Below are positions 33,092-44,600 of a stretch of DNA of 46,063 nucleotides, one piece after another. The stretch lies in contig NZ_QEOO01000013.1 of assembly GCF_003121585.1 (NCBI RefSeq), positions 1 to 46,063 of the forward strand, given 5' to 3'. Both the position numbers and the translations under genes were made by a program. Numbering within the stretch: position 1 is the first letter of the stretch; each line of letters starts with the position of its first letter. This DNA is from Nocardioides speluncae. Its GTDB lineage: Bacteria; Actinomycetota; Actinomycetes; Propionibacteriales; Nocardioidaceae. Under the pieces are notes generated by a model. It saw only the letters and a program-made list of their open reading frames with translations. It had not been told where the DNA came from and did not search any database.

Positions 33092-34810
33092 ATGGCCAGA
33101 CGTCGATGGGTTCAGTCCGTAGCCGGTGGAGCGCTTGTGCTCACCGCGGTGGTTTCGGCGGCGACGCTGGCTCCGCCGGTTGCCGCCGTGGCCCCGCCAC
33201 CGGCGCCCACGATCGTCGCTGAGCCCGGCGTCCAGGAGTGCGCGACCCCGCAGGAGCCGACGTCGTGCCCGGAGAATCCGCACGCCGGTCGCTCCTTTAC
33301 CTTCAAAGCCGTGGCGACGCCCGGTCTGACCCTGGCCTACAACTTCCAAGGACCGACCGGCGGCGACTCCGGCCGGGTCGCCGCTGACGCCTCGGGTACG
33401 ACGACACTCCCGCCGTACCGGGCGGACGAGGGGCTCCATCGGCTCGTCGTGCAGGCGATCGACAGCTCCGGGGTGCCGAGCCCGGACTCGACGTACGCCT
33501 TCCTGGTCGGCCCGATCAGGCCGACGGGTCTATGGACCCTCGATGAGCAGAGCGGCGAGTCCGCGGCCAGTACCGGCAGTGTCCCGGCGCCGCTCACCCT
33601 GGGTCCGGCGGCCGGCTGGTCGGCGAGGGGCAGGCTGGCCGGCGCCATCCGCTTCGACGGTCGCGGCTATGGCCCGGCGACCGCGGGCCCGGCCGTAATC
33701 GACACCACCAAGTCTTTCTCCGTCGCCGCTTGGGTCCGGCTCGACAAGGAGGCGTCACTGGCGACGGTCTTCTCCTCGCCGGGCCAGAACGTCAGCGCGC
33801 TGTCGGTGTGGTGGGACCGCGCCGATGGGAAGTGGCGTGCGGGCCGCTACCCGAAGGACGCGTCCTCGAGCAAGCAGTCGATCGCGTCGGTGTCGGGCCG
33901 CCCCTCAGGAGTCTGGAGCCATGTCGCGGCGACGTACGACCGGGCCACCAACAAGATGCGGCTCTTCGTCAACGGGCGACCGCAGGGGACGCTCAAGTTC
34001 TCCGGCACGCCGTGGGCCGGGACCGGTTTGTGGGTCGGATGCGACAAGTGGAGCGGACGCGCCTTCCGCTGCATGCGCGCGTCGGTCGACGACCTGCGCG
34101 TCTACCAGACCGTGCTGCCGTCGGCCGACATCGCGACGCTCGCAGCCCCTCGCGTGAACGACAACCCGGTCGCCGCGGCCGCCGGCCGGTGGCGCATGGA
34201 GGACCCGGCGGCGGCGGGCCAGGCAGCCGACGAGGTCTTCGACGGCGCGCTCACGCTCAACGGTGTCCAGGGCGACGCGTTCAGTGCCGGTGCCCTGGTC
34301 GTCGGACCGTCGGGTGCCGCCTCCGCGAGTACACCCAAGCCGGTCATCGACAGCACCGGTGCCTACACGGTCAAGGTCGACGTCGCGATCAACGACGTGA
34401 GCGCGCCACAGGTCGTCGCGCGGCAGGCCGGCACCAACACCGACGCCTGGTCCCTCGCCTTCGTGCCCACCGACTCCGGGCCGGTCTGGCGGTTCAGCCG
34501 CCCCTTCGCCGACTCCGTCAGTGCGGACGTGACGGTTGCCGAGTGGCGCGCCGAAGCTCCGTTGGCGGTGAACACGCTGGTTGTCACCTACGACGCAGCC
34601 GGCACCCTCCGCTTCTACGAGAACGGCGCCCCGGTCCGCAAGGACGGTGAGTCGTTCGAGGTTACTGTCGGCACGCCCTGGATCGCCCGCGGCGGCGTGG
34701 TCCTCGGCTCCGGCACCGTCGCCGGAACACCCGCGCCCATGACTGGCACCATCCACGACTTCGCCCTGTACGCCGGTCAGATGAGCGAGAACGACATCCT
34801 CAACGGCTGA
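33092..34810 (+). CDS. Secreted LamG-like (concanavalin-fold) protein
   Basis: 572-aa exported protein. The Sec signal peptide spans about 1-30. An Ig-like stretch (about 40-145) is followed by a LamG/jelly-roll domain (about 145-350) with SFSVAAWVRLDKE and WSHVAATYDRATNKMRLFVNG, and a second diverged LamG-like domain (about 355-572). Such domains bind carbohydrate or protein on cell surfaces. It is followed after 109 nt by a second LamG gene and the RHS gene, a recurrent actinobacterial trio, so it may assist display or targeting of the RHS toxin, which is inference. Confidence 0.83.
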   Translation: MARRRWVQSVAGGALVLTAVVSAATLAPPVAAVAPPPAPTIVAEPGVQECATPQEPTSCPENPHAGRSFTFKAVATPGLTLAYNFQGPTGGDSGRVAADASGTTTLPPYRADEGLHRLVVQAIDSSGVPSPDSTYAFLVGPIRPTGLWTLDEQSGESAASTGSVPAPLTLGPAAGWSARGRLAGAIRFDGRGYGPATAGPAVIDTTKSFSVAAWVRLDKEASLATVFSSPGQNVSALSVWWDRADGKWRAGRYPKDASSSKQSIASVSGRPSGVWSHVAATYDRATNKMRLFVNGRPQGTLKFSGTPWAGTGLWVGCDKWSGRAFRCMRASVDDLRVYQTVLPSADIATLAAPRVNDNPVAAAAGRWRMEDPAAAGQAADEVFDGALTLNGVQGDAFSAGALVVGPSGAASASTPKPVIDSTGAYTVKVDVAINDVSAPQVVARQAGTNTDAWSLAFVPTDSGPVWRFSRPFADSVSADVTVAEWRAEAPLAVNTLVVTYDAAGTLRFYENGAPVRKDGESFEVTVGTPWIARGGVVLGSGTVAGTPAPMTGTIHDFALYAGQMSENDILNG

Positions 34811-34919
34811 TCTGGTTGCCGGTCAGCCCCTCGATCTGCAGCTTGCTGCAATCCAAGTACACAACGCGCCCTGCCGGGGTAGCGTGCACCGACTCGCATC
34901 TGATCATGGAGGATTCCTC

Positions 34920-37082
34920 GTGGGGGACATGAATCGCCGGAAGTTCTTGCGCGCATGCGCTCTGCTAGCGGCAATGCCACTACCGGCAATGCTCTTGGTC
35001 TTTGCTGAAAGCCCTGTTGACGCGCAGGGCCCGCCGCCGGTTGCACCCTCGCTCTCCGCCGAGGCGCGTGCCTTCGCACAGGCAACTGCCGCCGGTGAGC
35101 GCGTCGAGGTGGTCGACAAGCGCACCGAGTACGGGCGTACCTTCGCGAACCCGGGCGGCACGACGTTTACGCAAGAGCGGTCCACCGTCCCGATGTTCGG
35201 GCGCGACAGCAGCGGCCGACTCGCGCCCATCGACACCGTGCTGGTGAAGGACGCCGGACGGGTGCGGCCGCGCGCATCCGCCGTCGACCTCGTCTTCCCG
35301 TCAGCGGATACCAGCACCCTCTCGATGAGCTACCTGGGCCACAAGATCTCACTCACGCTGGAGGGCAAACTCAAGGACCCCATCCTCGATGGGGACACAG
35401 CCACCTACTCCGAGGTCTTCCCTGGCGTTGACCTCAAGCTCACCGCGACACCCGAGGGGTACCGCGAGGTGTACGTCGTCAAGACGCGAGCAGGGGCTGC
35501 AAACCCGGCACTCAGGAAGCTGACGCATCCGGCAACGGGAGTCCATGGGCGACTCGTGCCACGGACCGGCGGCGGCGCGACCTTCGTTGATCCGGCAAGC
35601 GGCGCAGCAGTCTTCTCTACTGCGCAGGCGACCATGTGGGACTCAACCGGGGATGAGCAGCCTGTCTCGGGCAGGTTGGCGAAGCCGTCGGGCGGTCAAG
35701 CACGGCTCGATGAAGGCATCGAAGGCAGCATCGAGGATCCAGAAGATGCGCCTTCTCCGCACGATCAGGTAGCCGAGATGCCGGTGTCGGTGACGGGAGG
35801 CGCACTTGAGGTGACTCCTGACGCGAACCTCTTGACTGGCCCTGACACCGTATTCCCGGTGTACATCGATCCATGGGACGGCATTGATACGTACGCGCGA
35901 CTCATGCTTCGCAGTGACGGCGAGAAGGCTTGGCAGTTCCAGGACGACGAGGGGATGGGACGCTGCCCGACCTCATACACGACGTTCTGCGCGGGTCCGT
36001 ACGTCAAGCGCCTTTTCTACAAGTTTGATCAGGGCGACCTGCGAGACGTCGACAAGGTGCTTCACGCTGAGTTCAGGGTGCGGAACGTCTTCTCCATGTC
36101 GTGCGACGCGCGGACGGTGGAACTCCATCGGACGGGCAACGTCAACAGCGGAACGAACTGGCCAGGTACTGGGGCAATCTCATTCATCGATGACTACACC
36201 GGCGCTAACGGATGGGGCGGAGAGTGCGCTGGACAGGCGGACATCGAGTTCAGCAGCGAGGCCCTGAGGTCAGCGGCGGCAAGCTTGGCATCCGGCTCAG
36301 CTGACTACATCACCCTTCGGCTCAAAGCGAAGGATGAGGCTGATCAGCGGGCGTGGAAGCGTTTCAGCCAGGCCGGCGTGTTGAGTGTCTCGTACGCTCG
36401 CTATCCTAAGGCGCCATCTCAGGTCGGCGTCATGAGCGGCAAGGACCCGCGTTGTGCGGAAGCCGACGATGCTCCATTCATCGCCTCGCAGCAGCCCAAA
36501 TTCGCCGCCACCCCGCAAACCAAGTTCAATGGCCTCGACCCAGCAGACCCGCATCTTCAAATCAAGTTCCAGGCGCAGTCGCTGGTCGATGGCGTTTGGC
36601 AGGACGCGCTTGGCGGAAACGAAGTTCCGTACTCCTACTCACCCTCGACTAGTCCGTGGGGCAAGGACAATGTGCGTGAGGTCCTCGATTTGGCCGTTCT
36701 TGGAAGGACCCTCACGAAGGGCTTGCACCGGATGCGCGCATTGACGCGCACACACTACACCTATCGCAACTCCGCAGGCGATTATATTTCGGGCGTACTG
36801 GAGTCAGGTTCCTGGACGCCAGACGAAGGAAAGTGGTGTCATTTCAGGATCGATCCAGATGCGCCACCTGCGCCGGTCATCACCGGTGGAGCTCCGTACG
36901 TTATCGAGACCGACGAGACCGGGCGGCTTGATCGCGGTGGACCAGGCATAGCGGGAACTTTTACGCTGAAACCCGGCGAGACCAGTGGCACGAGTCAAGC
37001 CCCGGGACAGGTTACGAAGCAAGGCTGGGTGGCACGGGGGACGTGGGTGCCGTCACGATGTCCGGACAGACTGGCACGGTGA
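34920..37082 (+). CDS. LamG-type RHS-accessory protein, N-terminal part (frameshifted)
   Basis: 720 codons read in this frame before a premature TGA. The GTG at 34920 is chosen because GGAGG (34908-34912) sits 7 nt upstream; the internal ATG at 34929 would be too far. MGDMNRRKFLRA followed by a hydrophobic stretch is a twin-arginine (Tat) signal. The body has the YSEVFPGVDLKLTATPEGYREVYVV segment and a DNRLRE-like module that commonly precede LamG domains in these proteins. Near 37012 the Ig-like module breaks off in mid-motif and continues in another frame (37010 onward: YEARLGGTGDVGAV...). One missing base there restores a protein of about 1250 aa ending at 38659. The last 23 or so residues in this frame are therefore out-of-frame noise. 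Confidence 0.78.
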   Translation: MGDMNRRKFLRACALLAAMPLPAMLLVFAESPVDAQGPPPVAPSLSAEARAFAQATAAGERVEVVDKRTEYGRTFANPGGTTFTQERSTVPMFGRDSSGRLAPIDTVLVKDAGRVRPRASAVDLVFPSADTSTLSMSYLGHKISLTLEGKLKDPILDGDTATYSEVFPGVDLKLTATPEGYREVYVVKTRAGAANPALRKLTHPATGVHGRLVPRTGGGATFVDPASGAAVFSTAQATMWDSTGDEQPVSGRLAKPSGGQARLDEGIEGSIEDPEDAPSPHDQVAEMPVSVTGGALEVTPDANLLTGPDTVFPVYIDPWDGIDTYARLMLRSDGEKAWQFQDDEGMGRCPTSYTTFCAGPYVKRLFYKFDQGDLRDVDKVLHAEFRVRNVFSMSCDARTVELHRTGNVNSGTNWPGTGAISFIDDYTGANGWGGECAGQADIEFSSEALRSAAASLASGSADYITLRLKAKDEADQRAWKRFSQAGVLSVSYARYPKAPSQVGVMSGKDPRCAEADDAPFIASQQPKFAATPQTKFNGLDPADPHLQIKFQAQSLVDGVWQDALGGNEVPYSYSPSTSPWGKDNVREVLDLAVLGRTLTKGLHRMRALTRTHYTYRNSAGDYISGVLESGSWTPDEGKWCHFRIDPDAPPAPVITGGAPYVIETDETGRLDRGGPGIAGTFTLKPGETSGTSQAPGQVTKQGWVARGTWVPSRCPDRLAR

Positions 37083-38659
37083 GGGCCACGCCCAAGGCCT
37101 ACGGCGCATACAACATCTACGCGCGAGCTAAGGATTCGGTCGGCACCGGGCGGATTAGTGAAGAGGCAAGCGAGCGGTTCTACGTCGCAGTCCCCAAGGA
37201 GGCCGGACTTTGGGACATGAACCTGGTGGTCCAGTCCGGCGTGGGTCGAATCGCGCCAGACTCCAACCCGTCAGGCACCACCAAGAATCCTCTGTCCTTG
37301 CATGGCTGGGCGACTACCTGGTCCGAGGACGGACCCGGCCGCGCTGGCAAGATGCCTCCGCCCGCGGGCGAGGTGCAGGAGCGGATGGACACCTCCCTCA
37401 CCTTCTCGGGTGTCGAGCACGCACAGACTGCGGCGAAGGTGCTGACCACTGCGAGCTCGTTTTCCGTGAGCGCCTGGGTCTATCTCAAGGACGGTGAGTC
37501 CCCGGCCCGAGCCATTCTGTCGCAGTTCAATGCGGACAATTCCGCTGGCGTGGACCTGCGATACCAGCGGGCACAGAACACCTGGGGCATGTGCTGGAGC
37601 TATACGACTGTGGAAGGGCGTAAGTGCGCCACGGTGCTAGGGCCGGACAATGCGGCTATCAAGAATGCATGGACGCATGTCGCCGGGGTGTACGACAGTT
37701 CTGCGAACAAGCTCATCCTCTACATCAACGGCCGTTTTGCCGGTGAGAGGGTGTTGACGGCTGCAGAGAAGCCACAGACGACGGGTGGGCCGCTCGTCGT
37801 CGGCAAGAGCCCGTTCTATGCCTTTAATGGCCTCGTTGACGAGGTACGGGTCTGGAACCAAGCCATCGACGCGGACTTCATGTTGACTCGAGCCACATAT
37901 GCTGACCGGAATCCCTATGGTGGCAACGAAGACCCGTCTGAGGCCACTGGAGGGAGTCTGGTTTCGCTGGTCGGCAGCTGGGACGCGAGCATCGCCGGTA
38001 TGGCGGACCAGTCCTACTTCGGACGAGGCACTCTCCAAAAGTCAGCTTCCGGAGTGTCGTTCGACAATCAGCGCGGCATGGTGATGGACGGCGCGTCGGG
38101 CTCACTAACCGGTGCTGGTCCGTTCTTGGACGAGACCGGCTCCTTTACCCTGAGCGCCATCGTTGATGTTGACCTGGCCGACCTAATCGATAAGCCGGCC
38201 GGGCATCAAGCCCGAATCATGGGTCAGTCCGCGGGACCTGGGCAGTCGAGTTGGGCGCTGTGGTTCGTCAAGAAGTCTGGGGTCGGTGAGCCAGTGGCCG
38301 GGTACTGGGCAGTGGGTCGGTGGGAGAAGCCGATTCTGGCCGGCGCTGAGCCGCAGGTTGCCGACGAGGATGCGTTCAGTGAGCAAGCGTCGGTCGATCA
38401 GACGACGGTGAACGCTGTCTATGACTCCATCAACCAGAAGCTGACCGTCTTCGAAGGCAGCGACGAACGCGGCAGCATCACCTTCACCAAACCAGTGCAG
38501 GGCTCTGGAAGCTTCTATGTCGGCTGGGGGGCGGACAGCCAGGCCGGCCGCTTCGACGGCGCCATCCAGAAGGTGCAGTTGTGGGCAGGCGCTATGGACG
38601 CGACGCAGCTGTCCGGAATCGGTCAACTTACCCAGCTGAATGAGGTCGTGACGCCATGA
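37043..38659 (+). CDS. LamG-type RHS-accessory protein, C-terminal part (frameshifted)
   Basis: 538 codons from a GTG at 37043; true in-frame similarity begins slightly earlier, at about 37010. It holds the rest of an Ig-like module (YGAYNIYARAKDSVG), a LamG domain (SFSVSAWVYLKDGE ... WTHVAGVYDSSANKLILYING, about 130-280) and a second diverged LamG-like domain to the end. It has no signal peptide of its own, so as a separate protein it would stay in the cytoplasm. The stop overlaps the RHS start (ATGA), so ribosomes finishing this part feed the toxin gene. It could be a genuine frameshift, a sequencing error or a recoding site. Confidence 0.75.
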   Translation: MGAVTMSGQTGTVRATPKAYGAYNIYARAKDSVGTGRISEEASERFYVAVPKEAGLWDMNLVVQSGVGRIAPDSNPSGTTKNPLSLHGWATTWSEDGPGRAGKMPPPAGEVQERMDTSLTFSGVEHAQTAAKVLTTASSFSVSAWVYLKDGESPARAILSQFNADNSAGVDLRYQRAQNTWGMCWSYTTVEGRKCATVLGPDNAAIKNAWTHVAGVYDSSANKLILYINGRFAGERVLTAAEKPQTTGGPLVVGKSPFYAFNGLVDEVRVWNQAIDADFMLTRATYADRNPYGGNEDPSEATGGSLVSLVGSWDASIAGMADQSYFGRGTLQKSASGVSFDNQRGMVMDGASGSLTGAGPFLDETGSFTLSAIVDVDLADLIDKPAGHQARIMGQSAGPGQSSWALWFVKKSGVGEPVAGYWAVGRWEKPILAGAEPQVADEDAFSEQASVDQTTVNAVYDSINQKLTVFEGSDERGSITFTKPVQGSGSFYVGWGADSQAGRFDGAIQKVQLWAGAMDATQLSGIGQLTQLNEVVTP

Positions 38660-41600
38660 GGATCAAGATCCGAGCACCCCGCCGTGCGGTTGTGGGGGTG
38701 GCAGCAACCGCGACGTTGTTCGCCGGGCTCCTTGTCCCGGATGCGTCAACGTCCGCCGCCGCGGCGACCGCTCACCAGCCACGTCGCGACGAGGCGCCGA
38801 TCGCTCGCGGTGGACCGGTGGATCGTGCAGACGGACGCGCTGAGTGGGACAAGGCGCTGAAGCAGTGGGAGGCGTCCCGGTCCAATGGCCAGACCGCACT
38901 CGCAGAGCAGGTCGCCAAGAGCAAGCGGGACAAGGCCGCCCAGGCGGCACTGCGGTCCGGCCAAAAGGCTGGAGTCGATCAGGTCGTCGGTGCGCAACTG
39001 GCAGCGGACACCGATCCGGGCCCCGGTGGCACGATGGGTCGCCCGGGCGGCGGCGACTACAAGGCGACCTCGTTGGCCCCGTCGTCGACGTGGACCGCTG
39101 GCGGTTCCTCAGGGTCGTTCACATGGTCACATCCGCTCCGGGTGGTTCCGGCGGCTGCCGGACCCGTGCCTCAGTTGTCGATCGCGTACGACTCGGGGTC
39201 GGTCGACGGCCGGACCGCGGTAACCAACAACCAAACCTCGCCTCTCGGTGAAGGCTTCGACATAACGAACTCCTACGTTGAGCGCAACTATGGCTCGTGC
39301 CATCAGGACGGACACGAGAAGAAGCACGACCTGTGCTGGCGTGGTGAACACCTGACTCTCGTCCTCAACGGTCAGGCGAACCCGCTCGTCCGTGTCTCGG
39401 ATACCGAGTTCAAGCTGAAGTCGGACGACGGGTCGATCATCCGACGCCTTCAAGGCGCTGCCAACGGTGCGAAGTACGGCGAGCACTGGCAGTTGACGAC
39501 GACCGACGGGACCAAGTACACCTTCGGTCTCAACCGGTTGCCTGGATGGGAGACCGGCAAGGCGGAAACCGATTCGACCCTGGTTGTCCCCGTCTACACC
39601 GACGATGCGTCCGACCCTGACAACCCGTTCAGCCGCCCTGCCGCCGAGGCCTGCCACGGCGCGACCTTCGCCGACTCCCTCTGCACGCAGGGATGGCGAT
39701 GGAATCTCGACTTGGTCACCGACCTCGACGGCAATGCAGCGTCGTACTGGTATCAGAAGGAACAGAACTTCTACGCCAAGGGCGGCGAGGAGACCAACCC
39801 GGTCGAGTACGATCGCGGCAGTTACCTGAAGCGGATCGAATACGGACAGCGTTCCGACAACCTGTATAGCGCCGGCCCGCAGCAGGTTCGCTTCCTGACC
39901 GAAGAGCGGTGTCTTGCCGCGGACTGCAGTTCGCTGACTGCGGCAACCCAGGCCAAATGGCCGGACGTGCCTTTCGACTCGTTGTGCAGCGCGGATCAGA
40001 TCCGCAACGCCGACACGACCTACCCATTCGAGGACCCGAAGTGCGCAAACGTGCCGGCGCCGACGTTCTTCACCCGCCGGCTCCTCAGTCAGGTCACAAC
40101 CGGCTTGTGGACGGGAACCGAGTTCCGCGAGGTGGATCGCTGGACCATGCAGCACAGTTGGTTCGACCCCGGTGACGTCGGAGACACCACAGACCAGGTC
40201 TTGTGGCTGAGCTCGATCCAGCACAGCGGCCGAGTCGGAGAACCGATCACGACCCGCCCGACTCGTCTGGCGTGGGAATCCGATGCGATGTCGAACCGGG
40301 TCGACAAGACCGGTGACGGGATGGCCCCGCTGAACCGGCCGCGACTCAGCACGATCATCTCGGAGACTGGCGCTATCACCCAGGTCGGGTACGCGCCGGC
40401 CGAGTGCACAGCGGGCACGCACCCCGTGACGCCTAACGGGGGTGACTCGGTGAAGGCGGCTGCAGAGAACACGAAGCGGTGCTTCCCGACTTACTGGGCG
40501 CCGTACGGCGGCGATCCAAAGATCGACTGGTTCCACAAGTACGTCGTCTCCAGTGTCCGTGAGAAGGACACCACCACGGCAGACACCGTTACCACGAGTT
40601 ACGAGTACGAAGGTGGCGCCGCGTGGCGTTATGACGAGGACGCGACTGTCGCTGACGACTACCGAACGTGGTCGCAGTGGCGCGGCTACGGGAAGGTGAG
40701 CACCTTGGTCGGCGATGCTGCGGCACCTGACCGGAGCAAGACGACAGCCGCCTACTTCCGCGGCATGGACGGCGACTTGGCGGCAAGCAAGTCAAGCCGC
40801 GTCGCAGCGAAGGTCGCAGGATTGACCGAGGCGGCACCCGAGGTCGCCGACTCCGACGAGTTCGCGGGCATGGCCTATGAATCAGTCCTCTATAGCGGGG
40901 TGACCAGAACGGGTGACACTGGCGCACCGGTCTCGTCCACCGTTAACAGGCCGTGGTCCAAGCAAACCGCATCCATGTCTCACGCCGCGAGCAGGCTCGA
41001 CCTGCCAGGGACGGAAGACGACAAGGACATCAGCGCAGTCACAGTCCGTGCTGTCGCAGTGCGGCCGGACAAAATTGTCAAGCAGATTCGCGTAACAAGT
41101 GAGGCTACGCCGTATTGGAAGCAGGCGATCCAGGAGGTTGCTGGCCGCACCACCGATGTTGGCCTGCCGACGTCCGTCGACAGTTGGACGGTAGAAAGGC
41201 CGTCGGCATCACCAACCGACAGGACTTGTACTCGGCTGTCCTACGCAGCCAACGCCGCTCGCGGCTTGAGCGGCCTTCTGTGGCGCAACCAGACTGTGGC
41301 AGTCCCGTGTTCCAACGCCACTCCGGTTTTGTCGACGGATACGAATGTCCCCGGAGACATAATTAGCGACAACCTCGTCCGCTACGAAGGGGGCGGGACG
41401 GCTTGGGCTGGCCAGACGCCACTCAGCACCCACGTCATTGCTACTGGCCGAGCGAAGAGTTACACGACGAGCCGCACCACCAATATCCAGGTGATGTCGA
41501 CGACCACGTACGACGCACTTGGCCGCCCAAAGGTCGCCACCGACGCGGCTGGGGCGAAGACGACTACTAACTACATGCCGGCCGATGCAGGTATTCCGCA

Positions 41601-44600
41601 GTCGGTTGAGGTCATCAATGACCTGCAGCACAAGACGGTCACGCAGCTGGAGCCGGCATGGATGGTCCCGACCATCGTCACCGATGCCAACAACCGCCGA
41701 GTCGAGACAACCTATGACGCGCTAGGTCGCGCCACCGCGATCTGGACGCCGCTCGGCCACCGTCCCTTTGGTGCGGAGCCCGATTACAAGTTCACCTACC
41801 ATCTCGGCGGAGCCGACGAGGTTGGCGATCCGGTTGACGACTCTTGGGTACGTACGTCGCGCTACACCGGCGACGGCGACTATTACATCGATACCTACGA
41901 GACCTTCGACGCGCTTTTGCGACCGCGGCAGACCCAGCGACCAGCTGTCGGTCCCGGTCGTATCCTGACCGACACTCGGTATGACGACCGCGGCCAGGCG
42001 TACATGACCTTCGCCGACGCGTTCGACCCTGATCACGAGCCCAGCGGCGTCAGATGGATGGTTGAAGAGGGCAACGCTGTCCAAACGGACACGACTTTCG
42101 ATGGGGCCAACAGACCAGTCGCGGTGAAGACCACCTACTTGCTGGCTGTAGAGCAGAACGGCACCACCTTGAAGTCGCGGACGACGACGACGACCTACCG
42201 CGGCAACGAGACCGTGGTCCATCCGCCAAACGGTGGTATCGGCACACTCGTTCAGACTGACGCCCTCGGCCGTGTCGTCGAGCGCCGCCAGTACCCAACC
42301 GAGTCTCCGACGGGCGACGTTCACGAGGACACAGTCTTCAAGTACGACAGGCATGGTCGGCAGTCAGAGATCATTGGCCCCGCGAGCACGACCGCCAAGT
42401 GGACCTACAACTATGACCTTCGCGGGCGGCAGATCAGTGCAACGGATCCGGACCGCGGTCAAACGGTCACGACCTACGACGAGTTCGACCGCGTGCTGTC
42501 TACCGACGCAAAGGGCCTGGGCGGCAGCGTCACCAATAAGCGCCTGTCGTATACCTATGACAAACTCGGCCGAAAGACCGGGATGTTCAGCGGCCTCGAC
42601 CCTGCCACCGGAACCAAGCTGGCGGACTGGAAGTACGACACGGTCGCGAAGGGCTACGTCGGCTCGTCCACTCGCGTCTCGGCTGGCCGCAGCTACACCA
42701 AGAGCGTGCTTGACTATGGCCCGCTTTACCAGCCGAAGAAGTCCAGCATCACCCTGTCGGAGACCGATCCGCTGGTGACCGAGGCAAACCTCCCAAAGAC
42801 GTTCACATTCGAAACCGACTATCAGCGGGACGGAAGCGTCTACTCCACGACGCAGCCCGCTGCGGGTGGATTGCCGCAGGAAATCATTCAGTTCAAGTAC
42901 GACGATGAGCGGCTCGGCCTGGTCGATGAGATCTTCTCGGGCGCGACCTCGGCCGTCGTGACGAACACCAGCTATAGCCCGTTTGGCGACCTGTCGGCCG
43001 TCGATCTTGCCAACTCTCGGAGCAGCCTGGTCAAGGCCCAGATGCTCTATGAGTACGACGGCCTGCGGCGCATGACGCGTTACGACGTGGTTGCCGAGAC
43101 GCATGAGAAGCACATCACCGACCAGTTCTACGCGTACAACGACGCCGATCAGATCACGTCGATCACCGATCGCGCTGATTCGTCTACTGTGATCGAAGGC
43201 TCCGGGCGCGACAACCTGTGCTTCACCTATGACGCGTATCAGCGTTTGAAGGAGGCATGGACGCCGCATCCTGACTCGACCATCGTCTCGAGCGAGCCCA
43301 ACGTCGATCCGGTTGCCGACTGCTCCAGCACACACAAGGCGTCAGACAAGCTGGGCGGTCCCGGCGCGTACCGGCATACCTACGCCTACAAGAAGGGTGG
43401 CGCGCGAGCGAGCTGGACACAGCACGCGACAACTGCTGATGGCACTGATTCGGTGACCACCTACGCATATGACGGCACGTGCCCAGGTAGTGATCGCGGT
43501 CCGCACACGCTTGCCTACGTCCAGGTCGACGGAGTCAAGCGAGCAGCTTGCAACGATCCGACAGGCAACATCACTGCGTCGCATACCGAGGACGGCACGC
43601 CGCGCGCCACGACGTGGAACAGTGAGGGGAAGCTGTCGAGCGCAAAGGTTGGCGAGGAGGGCGCCCCAGGAAGTGTCTACTACGCGCACCTCTACGACGC
43701 GGATGGCAATCTGTTCATCAAACGGCCGGCCGGCTACAAGGATGGCAAGACGACCATCTACCTCGGCTCTACCGAGATCGAGCTCATCAAGACCGGGACA
43801 GCGACAACGCCAAAGTATGAGATCTCAGCGAGGCGCTACTACTCGCATCCGGCAGGAACTGTAGCCGTTCGAACCGCGAAGCAGGGCGTGAGTGGAAATC
43901 AGCTCACATTCATGGCAGCGGATCCGCATGGAACCAGCAATGCCACCATTCGAGCGTCGACTATGGAGGCCAAGAAGCGCTTCACTGACCCGTTCGGCAA
44001 CAGCCGCGGTGGCGTCGACACCTGGGTTGATGACAAGGGTTTCCTCGGCAAGCCGTACGACGATGTCACTGGGCTGACCCACATCGGTGCACGTGAGTAC
44101 GACGCCCAAACCGGCCGCTTTCTCTCCCTCGACCCGTTGATGGATACCGCCGACGGCCAGTCATTGAACGGCTTCACGTACTCCAACAGTGACCCCGTCA
44201 ACAAGACCGACCCCACCGGCCTGATTCTGCTCGATAGCCCGGGCGGCGGATCGCCCGCCTACGTTCCGCCACCGGCGCCGACGCCCGATCCCCCAGAGCG
44301 CTCCTGGCGTGATCAAATTAGCGGCGAGGTACTTCTCGGCGCGGCGGCTGAAGTCGCAGGCGGCGTCGACGGTGTGGCGAACATGCTTGCGGCCGACGCC
44401 AAGCGCAAGGTGCCTGGGCTTGAGCATGTCAAGCTTGAGTCCAACCTGGAAGGCGGCGTCACGTACGTCGCCGAGAAGGCTGGCTACGACACGACCGGCG
44501 TGTTGAGTCCCTTCACGGGTGGCCGCGTAGCCAGCTACTTCATCCCGGGCGTGGGCATCTTCAAGGCGTTGACCAGCGGTCCGAGGCTGCTGCCGCGAGT

